Assembly: GCA_023630585.1 (NCBI GenBank)
Contig: CM042545.1
Span: forward strand, 871,415-935,414
Direction: 5' to 3'
Length of the DNA: 64,000 nucleotides
Origin: Cranoglanis bouderius
Taxonomy: Eukaryota; Chordata; Actinopteri; Siluriformes; Cranoglanididae
Numbering within the stretch: position 1 is the stretch's first letter; the number at the start of each line of letters is the position of its first letter. Below, piece after piece: positions 23,601-34,686 of this stretch. The position numbers were made by a program, and so were the translations under genes. The notes beneath the pieces are model-generated. The model did no database searches. It was not told where the DNA came from and worked only from the letters and a program-made list of their open reading frames with translations.

Positions 23601-24140
23601 CGAACGAGTGTCTTTGTTGCCGAAAGTTTTTTTTAGCTTTTCACCGGACGCACAAAAACTATTATAATACACTAACGCCACCTGTTTATGGCAACCTCAA
23701 AGTGTAAAACGAGACTGGAGTATACATAAATTCAAGACAACAAGAAGAACGAACCGAGCATTTCTTTTTCTTTTTTTTCTTCTTTTTTTTGTTCCAGGAA
23801 AGAGCAGTCTCTATCGTGAATAGCGGACGTGAATCGGATGGTGCTAACCTCTCACTCCCTAAACCCGCCCACAGCGGAAATACACGAGCGACAACACCCT
23901 GGATACGCTCTCATACAACCACAGACCACGCTGCATTCGACGTACATTGGACCTCCGTGTATTCGAGCTACAAAATGAGGGGGAAAGGGAACGCCTCCAT
24001 GTTCGTCTTTTGTTAGCAACGAACTAGCCAGCCAACTGTTATGAGTGAGCCAAAACGCGTATATACAGCGTTTAAAGGTATATAGTGTTTGCTGCTGACG
24101 CTGTGCGCAGCCATGTTGGTTTGACGTCACGTGCTGAACT
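23481..24140 (-). promoter_or_regulatory. itgb1: Putative itgb1 CpG-rich promoter region
   Basis: CpG dinucleotides are dense here compared with the AT-rich surroundings. At 24122-24129 is TGACGTCA, a full CRE palindrome, overlapping CACGTG (an E-box) at 24128-24133. At about 24109-24117 the minus strand reads AACATGGCTGC, close to a YY1 site; such sites are common at transcription starts. The motifs are on the correct side of the proposed exon. No TATA box is obvious. The function is inferred. Confidence 0.5.
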
Positions 24141-24149
24141 CGGAGGAAT

Positions 24150-24290
24150 TCAAACCGTGTGTGCTTCTCATTTCTTATTTGTGCATCCTCGCTTCCTTTC
24201 CTTGCGTCTTAACTCCAGCCGCTTAGGATGCGAAGGAAGGATGCAAGGCTTCATTTGCGGGTGGGACATGTCCCCACCACATTTTAAAAG
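24150..24290. repeat. MITE-like repeat fragment also seen at 29410
   Basis: 'tgcttctcatttcttattt' followed by 'gtgcatcctc' and 'cttcctttccttgc' recurs almost unchanged at 29414-29480. The segment also contains inverted pieces ('ggaaggatgcaagg'), which suggests a hairpin-forming element. Confidence 0.55.
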
Positions 24291-24611
24291 CCACTGAAAA
24301 ATAGTTTGCAGAAAGTATGTATAAAACGGAAACCATCTACAAACCATCATTCTTCATAATATAATTCATACATGTAAACTTTATTTGCGCTGGCCAGAAC
24401 ATCAGCTCTTTACAACGGGATAAACGATGAATAGTAAAACCCCAGGAGCGGCCAAGATGGCGCCTTGTTAAGACAGTTTTCAGAGCTGACCAAACTTTAC
24501 ATATTAAGAAAGTATAGCTGTATTAACGTTTTTTGTTTTGTTTTGTTTTGTTTTTCTCTCTTGTTACATTTGCTGGTTCATATATTAGTACATTCAATTA
24601 AGAGCATAAAT

Positions 24612-25492
24612 ATGCCATTTGACAAACGCAAAGAGCAATCAGACACTGTCGACATCATGGATGTCCATGATTATGCTTCTCCTGCTGTAAATGAGCTAGA
24701 TCTCTGCGCGACTTCACTCCCCGTCACTCCTAGCAAGCCACCTGCTCACAAAAAAGGTAAATCTTCGAGTCTAAACGAGCAGGCCGACTCTGCTATCATT
24801 TCCACACTCTCCTCGTTGGTCAATACTCGGTCTGACGCACTTGAAGGAACGATTAGTGCCATTGCTCTGAAGATAGAAGGGTTGAAGAAAACGGTAGACT
24901 TTGTGTGTGCCGAAGTACAAGATCTAAAAAAGAATGTGAAGGATGTAGATTCCAGGCTTAAAGATCAAGAACGTCTCACGAGAACCTGGGAAACACGCAT
25001 TTCTGATCTGGAGAGATACTCTCGCAGGTGGAATTTGAGATTGTTTGGAGTGCCTGAGACTTTCAAGGAGATATCAGATCCGAGGTCATTCAAATCTGCA
25101 GCGAGACTTATCCCGAAGCCAAGAGCAAGTACCCCGATGTTGTTGACATTGTGCATCGGCTAGGGAGGAGAGGTAACGACACAAAACCTTGCGCCGTTAT
25201 TATGCAGTTCACCTCACGGGTTATCCGCGATGCCTTTATGGAAAGCTGCCAAGAAGTCCCAGTTTCTCAAAGACAACAGCCTGCGCTTCGCAGAGGACTT
25301 GACTTTGCTGGACCGGGAGAGACGGAAGAACTTGTGGCCAAGAGTGAGAGGCGAGGGGTGCTGGAAAAATGGCCTATTACGTTGGAGCGTGTGCGTTCAT
25401 TGAAGGTGTGGGAATTGCTTTGTGAGTTCCGTCATGAGGATCGTGTACTCTTTTGTAAGATGATGACTGTTAACTGTCACTATGGCGTTTGA
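24612..25492 (+). pseudogene. L1-like ORF1, frameshifted
   Basis: The start MPFDKRKEQSDTVDIMDV follows the 5' UTR. The central part is a predicted coiled coil with heptads (GLKKTVDFVCAEVQDLKKNV, DSRLKDQERL). The RNA-binding RRM-like segment follows (WNLRLFGVPETF). A frameshift near 25085-25095 moves the remainder to another frame. There it continues as SKYPDVVDIVHRLGRRG and FTSRVIRDAFMESC and ends at 25492. The architecture matches the L1 ORF1p nucleic-acid chaperone. Confidence 0.82.
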
Positions 25493-25632
25493 GCTATCGT
25501 GGTATTACAGCTGGACCTTTAAATTGGTCAATTAAGCTCTGTTCAACTCAGTTTTCTTCTCATCTATCAGTCAGTTTTGAATTTTTGCCTTTGCTTTGAT
25601 TTGTGTTAACAGCTGTTCATTGCTGTTTATCA

Positions 25633-28600
25633 ATGTCGATATCGTTCATCTCTCTTAATACCAGGGGTCTAAGAAATGATGTGAAGCGCAAAGCCCTCTT
25701 TTTGTTTGTTAAAAACCATGGATCAGACTTTTGCTTTTTTCAGGAAACCCATTCCATACAGGATGATGTTAAATTTTGGAGGTCCCAGTGGGGCAGTGAC
25801 GTATGGATGTCGCACGGCACAGAGCGATCAGCAGGTGTCACCATTCCAAAAAACAAGTTTGCTGGTGAGATTCTACATGTTGTCAGTGATCCCACGGGTC
25901 ATTTTCTCTTGTTAGTGGTTTCACTTGGTCAGACCATCTCAGTGTTATTAAATGTATATGGGTACAATTCTCCTATAGAAAATACCACTTTAATGGACAA
26001 TATCAGTGAAAAATATACAGTACTGGTTAAATAAATACCCCAATGCTGTTCTTATTTTAGGTGGGGATTTCAATATGGTTTTAAATGGTGATTTAGGTAG
26101 GTTTCCCCCTAGAGCTGCTTCTATAAGTCCAATTAGGAGTAATTTCATGTTGCGTTTTTGTGTTGTTGATGTATGGAGAGAAATATATCCACAGCAGAGA
26201 CTTTATATGTGGAGCAGCAAGGACCGTTCTAAGCAGTCCCGAATAGATTACTGGCTCATTTCTCAAAGCCTAGCAAATAGTTGTAAATCAGTCAGCATTC
26301 ATGCTACACCTCTTACGGATCACAGTGCCGTCTCTCTTAGGCTTTGTCTTTCTGCACCCCTTGATTTCAGCTGTTCTCCTTCTTATTGGGAATTGAACAA
26401 TTCTCTTCTCCATTTTGAAGATGTTAAGAAGAATATTACATTATTGATTGAGCAGTACTGGAGAACAGCTTCAGTGTCAGATTCATATTGTTGCCAGTGG
26501 GAGCTGTTGAAGTTTGAAATTAGTAAATACTTTAGAAAATCCGGTAGTAATTTAGCTAAACTGAAGAGAGCAGAAGAAAATAAGGTGGTGTCTAAAATTG
26601 TAATATTTTCTTCTAAACCCCAAGAGTTGTTTTCTGAATCTGATGAGCTTGAGTACGCTGACCTGCAGTCTAAATTAGATGATATGTACACTTATAGGGC
26701 ACAGGGTGCTTATATTAGATCTAGACAAAAATGGCTGGAGGAGGGAGAATGTAACACAGCATATTTTTTTTCAGATTAGAAAAGAATCGCTTAAGTACTT
26801 CACTAATTGCAGCTCTTAATATTGAGGGGACAGTCACTAATAATCCTCGGGCAATTGCACATTTCTGTGCTAAATTTTATAGTAATCTGTATAAAAACAT
26901 TTTCTGAAGAGGCAGCCCATACTTTTCTGGAGTCTGTTAAAGATTGTAAGACTATCTCAAGAGATGATAGAAATCTCTGTGATAGTGAAATCACTGTATC
27001 TGAAGTTAGTAATTCAATTCTAGAATTTAAAAACAATAAATCTCCCGGAACGGACGGGCTTACCGCAGAGTTCTATAAACAGTTCTCTAAAGAATTGTCT
27101 CCTTTTTTACTTAAGGTTTTTGAAGAAAGCATGCAGAATGAGGCTCTCCCACCGACTCTCACTCAAGGCTTAATTACTTTAATTCCAAAACCTAAAAAAG
27201 ATTTACTTTTAATTGACAATTGGCATCCCATTTCTCTGCTTAACAGTGATTATAAAATTTTAGCTATTATGTTTGCTAAAAGACTAAAATATGTATTGGG
27301 TTCTGTTATAGATGAGACACAATCTGGTTTTTTGAACAAAAGACACACTGTTAACAGTATAAGGCTGATTCTTGATTTATTAGATTATTCAGACTTGATT
27401 CGGGAGGACAGCTTCATTCTTTTCTTAGATTTCTATAAGGCTTTCGATTCTTTGGAGCACCAATTTATTATTAATTCATTAGATAAATTTGGTTTTGGGG
27501 ATATGTTTTGCAGAGTAATTAAAACAGTTTACAATAATGGGAGTGCTTCGATTAAATTAAAGAATGGCACTTCACCACGTTTTAGTTTATCCAGAGGAGT
27601 GAGACAAGGGTGTCCCATTTTTCCCTATTTATTTCTTCTTTGTGTGCAGCTACTGTCAACATCTGTATGTGAAAGTGCTATTCAGGGCATCTGTATAGCG
27701 GATCGAGAAATATTTATTAGTCAATTAGCAGATGACACCACCTTATTTTTAAGAGATGCTTCCCAAATCCCTATAGCAATTAATCATATAAAACTTTTCT
27801 CAGAAGCTTCGGGTCTTAATCTAAACCTAAGTAAATGTGAATTAATGTCTATTAAAGATTGTACAGCACCCACTATTTATAATATTTCAGTTAGATCTGA
27901 AATGACATATTTAGGCATTATGATAACTAAAAATCAAGATAAAAGATGTACCTTGAATTTTGAGTATAAAAGCCCAAAGATGATTTAATGTATGGTTGCA
28001 GAGAGACTTGACCTTGAGAGGCAGAGTACTGCTTGCTAAGGCGCAGGGCATCTCCAGGCTCACATACTCTGCACTCTCTCTATATGTGGACAACAAAATT
28101 TGTAAATCAGTTGATAAAATCTTGTTTAATTTTGTTTGGAAAAACAAAATCCATTATGTTAAGAAGTCTGTATTAATGAACATGTATGAGTATGGTGGGT
28201 TGAATTTCCTTGATTTCTCTTCTTTAAACAACACTTTCAAAATTAATTGGATTAGATAGTTTTTGTGTAATCCAAACTCAATCTGGAATTTTATCCCCAA
28301 TTACTTCTTTTCCAAATTAGGTGGTCTCCCTTTTCTATTGATCTGTAATTATAATATTGCTAAAATCCCTTACAATTTATCTAAATTTCATAAGCAGGCA
28401 TTACTCGCATGGTCATTAATTTTTAAGCACAATTTCTCCCCTCACCGGTACTCCATTTGGAACAATCAAGACATTGTATATAAGAGGAAATCTTTGTTTT
28501 TTAGTAATTGGTTTGAAAAAAACATTTTGACTGTTTCCCAGTTATTTAACTCAGAAGGTCTTATTTTAAGTTACGAAGAATTTTTATGTAAATTTAATTT

Positions 28601-29165
28601 TCCAGTAACTCCCAAAGAATTCTCCATTGTCATGGACGCTATTCCTAAAGGAGCTATTATGCTTTTAAGGGACTCCGTTAGATCATCCATCACTTTGTCT
28701 ATTTCTTTAGACCCATTTGAAATCCCAGTAGGAAAACTATGCTTTTTGTCACATCCTTCATCATGTAACTATAAGATTACTTATAGTTGATGTTCTTTTT
28801 GTGGTGACCCTAATGAAACTGATATGCATATCTTTTGGGATTGTCCTCACACACAGCTATTTTGGATCGAATTCTCTAATGTTATCAGTCGCAGTGTGCT
28901 CCAGGGTTTCTCTCTGCTTTTTAAGGATGTACTGTTTGGCTTCTTTAATATACAAAAAGATAAAATTAATGAATATTTTATTATTAACCAATTATTACTT
29001 CTTGCAAAATTTCATATCCACCGCAGTAAATTCACTCATCAAAATCCTTTATATATTGCTTTTAAAAAAGAGGTTCAACAGTATATCCAAACTATTTCAT
29101 CTTCCAAGAATCTTAAGGCTTTTGAAACAGTTAATTTATTTAATAGTTTTAATTTATTTTGCTAA
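25633..29165 (+). pseudogene. L1-like ORF2 (endonuclease and reverse transcriptase), broken
   Basis: From 25633, MSISFISLNTRGLRND opens an APE-type endonuclease with FFQETHS, GGDFNMVL, SRIDYWLIS and TDHSAVS in order. A frame change lies near 26020. The RT part at 26807-27988 shows NNKSPGTDGLTAEFYKQF, WHPISLLNSDYK, QSGFLNKRHTVNS, LFLDFYKAFDS, RGVRQGCP and QLADDTTLF, with the catalytic Asp pair present. Breaks occur near 26779, near 27988 and at in-frame stops near 28259 and 28790. The C-terminal CCHC-like region is hard to see. Confidence 0.87.
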
Positions 29166-30036
29166 AGCTTTCGTTTTGTATTGTTTATTTACTGTTACAT
29201 ACGTCTGTAAATGGTGCTTTGCATGTAATGTCACCTCTTTGTACGTAATGTTGACATTCTCTGTATTTTTTTCTTTGGTACCTTGGCATTAATAAAAAAA
29301 TTAATAAATTTAAAAAAAGTAAAACCCGTTGCAAAACTCTCGCAAGAGCGTATTTGCTGCTACTAGAGAGTGGCTACTGTTTTGCAAGACCTAGCCACAC
29401 TGGTACACAAAGGGTGCTTCTCATTTCTTATTTGTGCATCCTCATTTCCTTTCCTCACTTCCTTTCCTTGCATCTTAGCTCCACCTCCTTAGGATGTGAG
29501 GGAAGGATGTGAGGATGAGATGCGAGGAGAGAGGAATCGAAGCAAGTCGAATGGAATATCCTCTCAAGCGTCACTTGAAAGCGACGTCAGTTAGTGATGA
29601 CTGTACTCAGCTGGATGACCTCACTGTGTTTTTTTTTTATGTGCCGTTATGTTGTTGGAGTTCGGTTAATAACAGCATTCTTAATAAAGCAAAATGCACT
29701 GATAGTTATATGTAAAATGTCTGGGTTATTCGATGAATTAATGAACAATACATAATTTATTTATCGCATCTTTTGTGCAGCTTTGCATATCCAAACATGC
29801 AAGGATCAATTCATTACAATACTCACTGTAAGCATATTTATTATTTAATTATATTTCACACAAAACTCCATCACTTATAACAGGACTTTTTGTTTGAGAT
29901 TATGGCAGATGTAAAGGTGCGTCAGGTTTTTCAACAAGAAACACTCCCGCATAGGACACCTGTGTATCCTCGCTCCTAGCTCCTCTGGAAGCTTCCTTGT
30001 TCCTCGCCTCCTCGTGGTGCAAATAGAGAATAGATA

Positions 30037-31545
30037 CAGGTGCATCTCAATAAATTAGAATGTCGTGGAAAAGTTCATTTATTTCAGTAATTCAACACAA
30101 ATTGTGAAACTCGTGTATTAAATAAATTCAATGCACACAGACTGAAGTAGTTTAAGTCTTTGGTTCTTTTAATTGTGATGATTTTGGCTCACATTTAACA
30201 AAAACCCACCAATTCACTATCTCAACAAATTAGAATATGGTGACATGCCAATCAGCTAATCAACTCAAAACACCTGCAAAGGTTTCCTGAGCCTTCAAAA
30301 TGGTCTCTCAGTTTGGTTCACTAGGTAAGCCACAAACATTCATTGCCAAAGAAGCTGGCTGTTCACAGAGTGCTGTATCCAAGCATGTTAACAGAAAGTT
30401 GAGTGGAAGGAAAAAGTGTGGAAGAAAAAGATGCACAACCAACCGAGAGAACCGCAGCCTTATGAGGATTGTCAAGCAAAATCGATTCAAGAATTTGAGT
30501 GAACTTCACAAGGAATAGACTGAGGCTGGGGTCAAGGCATCAAGAGCCACCACACACAGACGTGTCAAGGAATTTGGCTACAGTTGTCGTATTCCTCTTG
30601 TTAAGCCACTCCTGAACCACAGACAATGTCAGAGGCGTCTTACCTGGGCTAAGGAGAAGAAGAACTGGACTGTTGCCCAGTGGTCCAATATCCTCTTTTC
30701 AGATGAGAGCAAGTTTTGTATTTCATTTGGAAACCAAGGTCCTAGAGTCTGGAGGAAGGGTGGAGAAGCTCATAGCCCAAGTTGCTTGAAGTCCAGTGTT
30801 AAGTTTCCACAGTCTGTGATGATTTGGGGTGCAATGTCATCTGCTGGTGTTGGTCCATTGTGTTTTTTGAAAACCAAAGTCACTGCACCCGTTTACCAAG
30901 AAATTTTGGAGCACTTCATGCTTCCTTCAGCTGACCAGCTTTTTGAAGATGCTGATTTCATTTTCCAGCAGGATTTGGCACCTGCCCACACTGCCAAAAG
31001 CACCAAAAGTTGGTTAAATGACCATGGTGTTGGTGTGCTTGACTGGCCAGCAAACTCACCACACCTGAACCCCATAGAGAATCTATGGGGTATTGTCAAG
31101 AGGAAAATGAGAAACAAGAGACCAAAAAATGCAGATGAGCTGAAGGCCACTGTCAAAGAAACCTGGGCTTCCATACCACCTCAGCAGTGCCACAAACTGA
31201 TCACCTCCATGCCATGCCAAATTGAGGCAGTAATTAAAGCGAAAGGAGCCCCTACCAAGTATTGAGTACATGTACAGTAAATGAACATACTTTCCAGAAG
31301 GCCAACAATTCACTAAAAATGTTTTTTTTATTGGCCTTATGAAGTATTCTAATTTGTTGAGATAGTGAATTGGTGGGTTTTTGTTAAATGTGAGCCAAAA
31401 TCATCACAATTAAAAGAACCAAAGACTTAAACTACTTCAGTCTGTGTGCATTGAATTTATTTAATACACGAGTTTCACAATTTGAGTTGAATTACTGAAA
31501 TAAATGAACTTTTCCACGACATTCTAATTTATTGAGATGCACCTG
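30037..31545 (+). mobile_element. Tc1-like element, family A copy 3 (near-intact delta-N type)
   Basis: TA duplicates lie at 30035-30036 and 31546-31547, with perfect family A tips and about 200-bp terminal repeats. It is 1509 bp. It lacks the 75 bp that encode the native transposase start, as do copies 4, 5 and 6. Confidence 0.93.
30300..31265 (+). pseudogene. Tc1-like transposase, family A copy 3, single nonsense codon
   Basis: A single frame of 322 codons runs from MVSQFGSLGKPQTFIAKEAG to GAPTKY, broken only by a TAG at 30516-30518, where sister copies have Trp. The HTH region is shortened by the subfamily deletion: the 25 residues between SLG and KPQTF in copy 1 are absent, including the native Met. 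Catalytic motifs LFSDESKF, FQQDLAPAHT and PIENLWG are intact. The first catalytic Asp follows a Lys-to-Asn change. Confidence 0.88.
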
Positions 31546-31547
31546 TA

Positions 31548-32993
31548 TGTCCTTCAAGACGGTTGACATCGATCAATTTCCGGGTCACGGGCTGGAGGAT
31601 AGAGGAGCGAGGAAATGAGGAAGCATCAATTTGAGTATTGAGCACCCAATGATTCATGGCATTCAGCGCTGTTGAAAAAGAGAGAGATCTCGCCGCAACC
31701 CAGTCACATGGTTCATGTAGCTCTCAATAGTTCCAAACAAATCCGTGCTGTCAATCTATTTGAATGGGTTTAAGCAGGACAGACAGCAGCAGCAACTATA
31801 TTTGCAGCAATTTTCTGTAAATATTAACACATACTGTGCTTCGATTACTACATTGACTGCATTTATAGTATCATTTTTTCTGGGGAGTGATGGAGAGACA
31901 GCATTAATCAGTCTTTATGTTTCACTTTTGCAGGGAAAGAGGATCGCTCCCATAATGTAGAATACATTTACAGTGTGTATGCATTAACATTTTTCTCTTG
32001 CTTCCATGGTCATAATTACTCACATCCTAATGTAGTGTTAAGACACTCACATAATCATGCACAACAAGTGAATATCAATGAATGCAAGCAACTGCTCAAT
32101 TTAACCCAAGAAAGAAGTTTGGTCAATAGTCAAAATAAACAAGGCAAGCAACTGCATTCAGCAAAACAATTTATTATATAATATATCCAGAGAGAGGGTA
32201 GATAAGTTTTTCCTTCATAGAAACTCATTTGACCTACAGGGAGAGAAAGATGGCAGAAAGTTTTCATGCAATTCCTGAAAAGTGATTAAGCTGAAATTAA
32301 TGAGTGAAATTGATAAATAAAATGACAGTGCCTATAAAAAATACTATACCTCTTACTATTATATTATTTTTATGTATTTATGTTTTCCCTGAAAACATGT
32401 TGAGGGTGGGGTGGGGTAGGGGAGTGTTTATAAATGTTATTGTATGTATGACTATGTTCTTTAGATGCCTAAAACCAATAAATATAATGTTAATGTTATT
32501 TAAAAAAATAAATAAATAAAATAAATAAAAATAGATCAAGGTATTACCATGGTTGGCTGTGCAGCATTTGGATGCCAAAAAAAAAAAAAGACACAAAAAG
32601 TAAAGTATTAATGAGCCCCAGTAATTTTAACATCCTTCATAAACAGTAGAATACCTGCTTATAATAACAGACCAGTCTGATGTGTGTAGATGTGTGTGGT
32701 TATGTTGTATTTTTTGCATGAATTAGATAAATAAAAGAAAGAAATAATAATAATAAGAAGAAGAAGAAGAAGAAAATCCCATCTGTTCAACAGCTGGAAC
32801 TTGAGACTGATTCTATCAGTGACTATAGGGAAAAATCTCTTGCTTTAGACGTCTCTATCACCACCTAAAAGAGAGAGAAAAAGGTGCTAACTTAAGATAC
32901 TGTAAAATTAAATGTCATCCAAGTGATACTGGTCCAATAAACACTGTAATGTTCACTTTAGGCTGCACTCAACAAAATCTTTATGTACACACA
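31548..32993. other. Intergenic stretch without recognised genes
   Basis: AT-rich intergenic sequence with short A/T-rich simple repeats (AAT and AAG units near 32500-32530 and 32745-32775). No exon-like or coding signal was found. Confidence 0.6.
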
Positions 32994-34204
32994 CAGGTGC
33001 ATCTCAATAAATTAGAATGTCGTGGAAAAGTTCATTTATTTCAGTAATTCAACTCAAATTGTGAAACTCGTGTATTGAATTTATTTAATGCACACAGACT
33101 GAAGTAGTTTAAGTCTTTGGCATGTCACCATATTCTAATTTGTTGAGATAGTGAATTGGTGGGTTTTTGTTAAATGTAAACCAAAATCATCACAATTAAA
33201 AGAACCAATCAGCTAATCAACTCAAAACACCTGCAAAGGTTTCCTGAGCCTTCAAAATGGTCTCTCAGTTTGGTTCACTAGGTAAGCCACAAACATTCAT
33301 TGCCAAAGAAGCTGGCTGTTCACAGAGTGCTGTATCCAAGCATGTTAACAGAAAGTTGAGTGGAAGGAAAAAGTGTGGAAGAAAAAGATGCACAACCAAC
33401 CGAGAGAACCGCAGCCTTATGAGGATTGTCAAGCAAAATCGATTCAAGAATTTGAGTGAACTTCACAAGGAATGGACTGAGGCTGGGGTCAAGGCATCAA
33501 GAGCCACCACACACAGACGTGTCAAGGAATTTGGCTACAGTTGTCGTATTCCTCTTGTTAAGCCACTCCTGAACCACAGACAACGTCAGAGGCATCTTAC
33601 CTGGGCTAAGGAGAAGAAGAACTGGACTGTTGCCCAGTGGTCCAAAGTCCTCTTTTCAGATGAGAGCAAGTTTTGTATTTCATTTGGAAACCAAGGTCCT
33701 AGAGTCTGGAGGAAGGGTGGAGAAGCTCATAGCCCAAGTTGCTTGAAGTCCAGTGTTCAGTTTCCACAGTCTGTGATGATTTGGGGTGCAATGTCATCTG
33801 CTGGTGTTGGTCCATTGTGTTTTTTGAAAACCAAAGTCACTGCACCCGTTTACCAAGAAATTTTGGAGCACTTCATGCTTCCTTCTGCTGACCAGCTTTT
33901 TGAAGATGCTGATTTCATTTTCCAGCAGGATTTGGCACCTGCCCACACTGCCAAAAGCACCAAAAGTTGGTTAAATGACCATGGTGTTGGTGTGCTTATG
34001 AAGTATTCTAATTTGTTGAGATAGTGAATTGGTGGGTTTTTGTTAAATGTGAGCCAAAATCATCACAATTAAAAGAACCAAAGACTTAAACTACTTCAGT
34101 CTGTGTGCATTGAATTTATTTAATACACAAGTTTCACAATTTGAGTTGAATTACTGAAATAAATGAACTTTTCCACGACATTCTAATTTATTGAGATGCA
34201 CCTG
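32994..34204 (+). mobile_element. Tc1-like element, family A copy 4, internally rearranged
   Basis: Both family tips are present. The right flank has TA at 34205-34206, but the left flank reads CA instead of TA. About 110 bp of the inner left terminal repeat (about 33120-33210) is inverted relative to the other copies. The C-terminal third of the transposase is deleted. Confidence 0.88.
33257..34024 (+). pseudogene. Tc1-like transposase, family A copy 4, C-terminal deletion
   Basis: Open from MVSQFGSLGKPQTF to WLNDHGVGVL without interruption, about 245 codons of family sequence. It then reads MKYSNLLR from the terminal repeat before a stop. The deletion joins the codons after VGVL to the 3' repeat across a shared CTT. 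The HTH (delta-N form), the first catalytic Asp (LFSDESKF) and the second (FQQDLAPAHT) remain. The Glu is gone, so it cannot catalyse transposition. Confidence 0.88.
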
Positions 34205-34686
34205 TAAATGTTTCATCAGTCTGATCAAAGTTGGGCTGCAAATCCAACTGCCAGTTTATTAGGTACACTGAGCTAAAACTAATACAGTCTAACCTTAACA
34301 ACAAATCTAATCACAGAATATAAACTCTGTATTTTAACAAACGCGAATAACTGCAATTAATTTGAGGTAAATGTAGGCCAACTGATATCTGGTTATGGTA
34401 GCTAGTCAATTGTTGCTCAGGCTAACCAACTGCAATTAGAATCTAGTTATTATCTAACGATAAACATTAACTAAAGCTGGCCACATAAAATACCACTACT
34501 GACTAGATCTATGAGGGGTCAGCTAATGCGATAAAATGTCAAAAAATTCGATAATTTCATCAACTTACTAGCGACTGTTCTTCGGAAACACTGAAATGAC
34601 TGGAGTTCAGTGCTGGAACTCTTCACTGTTGGGAACTACCGGTTCCCCCACAACACGCGTCACTTCCGCATTCTCCCAGTCCTACA

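Larger units (their letters stand above)
24443..29317 (+). mobile_element. Full-length L1-like LINE with 10-bp target duplication
   Basis: AGTAAAACCC occurs at 24433-24442 and again at 29318-29327, directly flanking the element. It begins AGGAGCGGCCAAGATGGCGC, with a YY1-like AAGATGGCG near the 5' end as in mammalian L1. It carries two ORFs and ends in an A-rich tail with AATAAA-like motifs. Its 4875 bp fits a complete element. Both ORFs carry frameshifts or stops, so it is no longer autonomous. Confidence 0.9.
29414..31627. mobile_element. Possible MITE-like element split by a Tc1 insertion
   Basis: The left end 'ggtgcttctcatttc' and the right end, read inverted, 'gatgcttcctcatttc' look like imperfect terminal inverted repeats. 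Inner GAGGA-rich segments at 29465-29530, 29960-30010 and 31590-31620 resemble one another. The Tc1-like element at 30037-31545 sits inside. The target duplication and class are undetermined. Confidence 0.35.
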
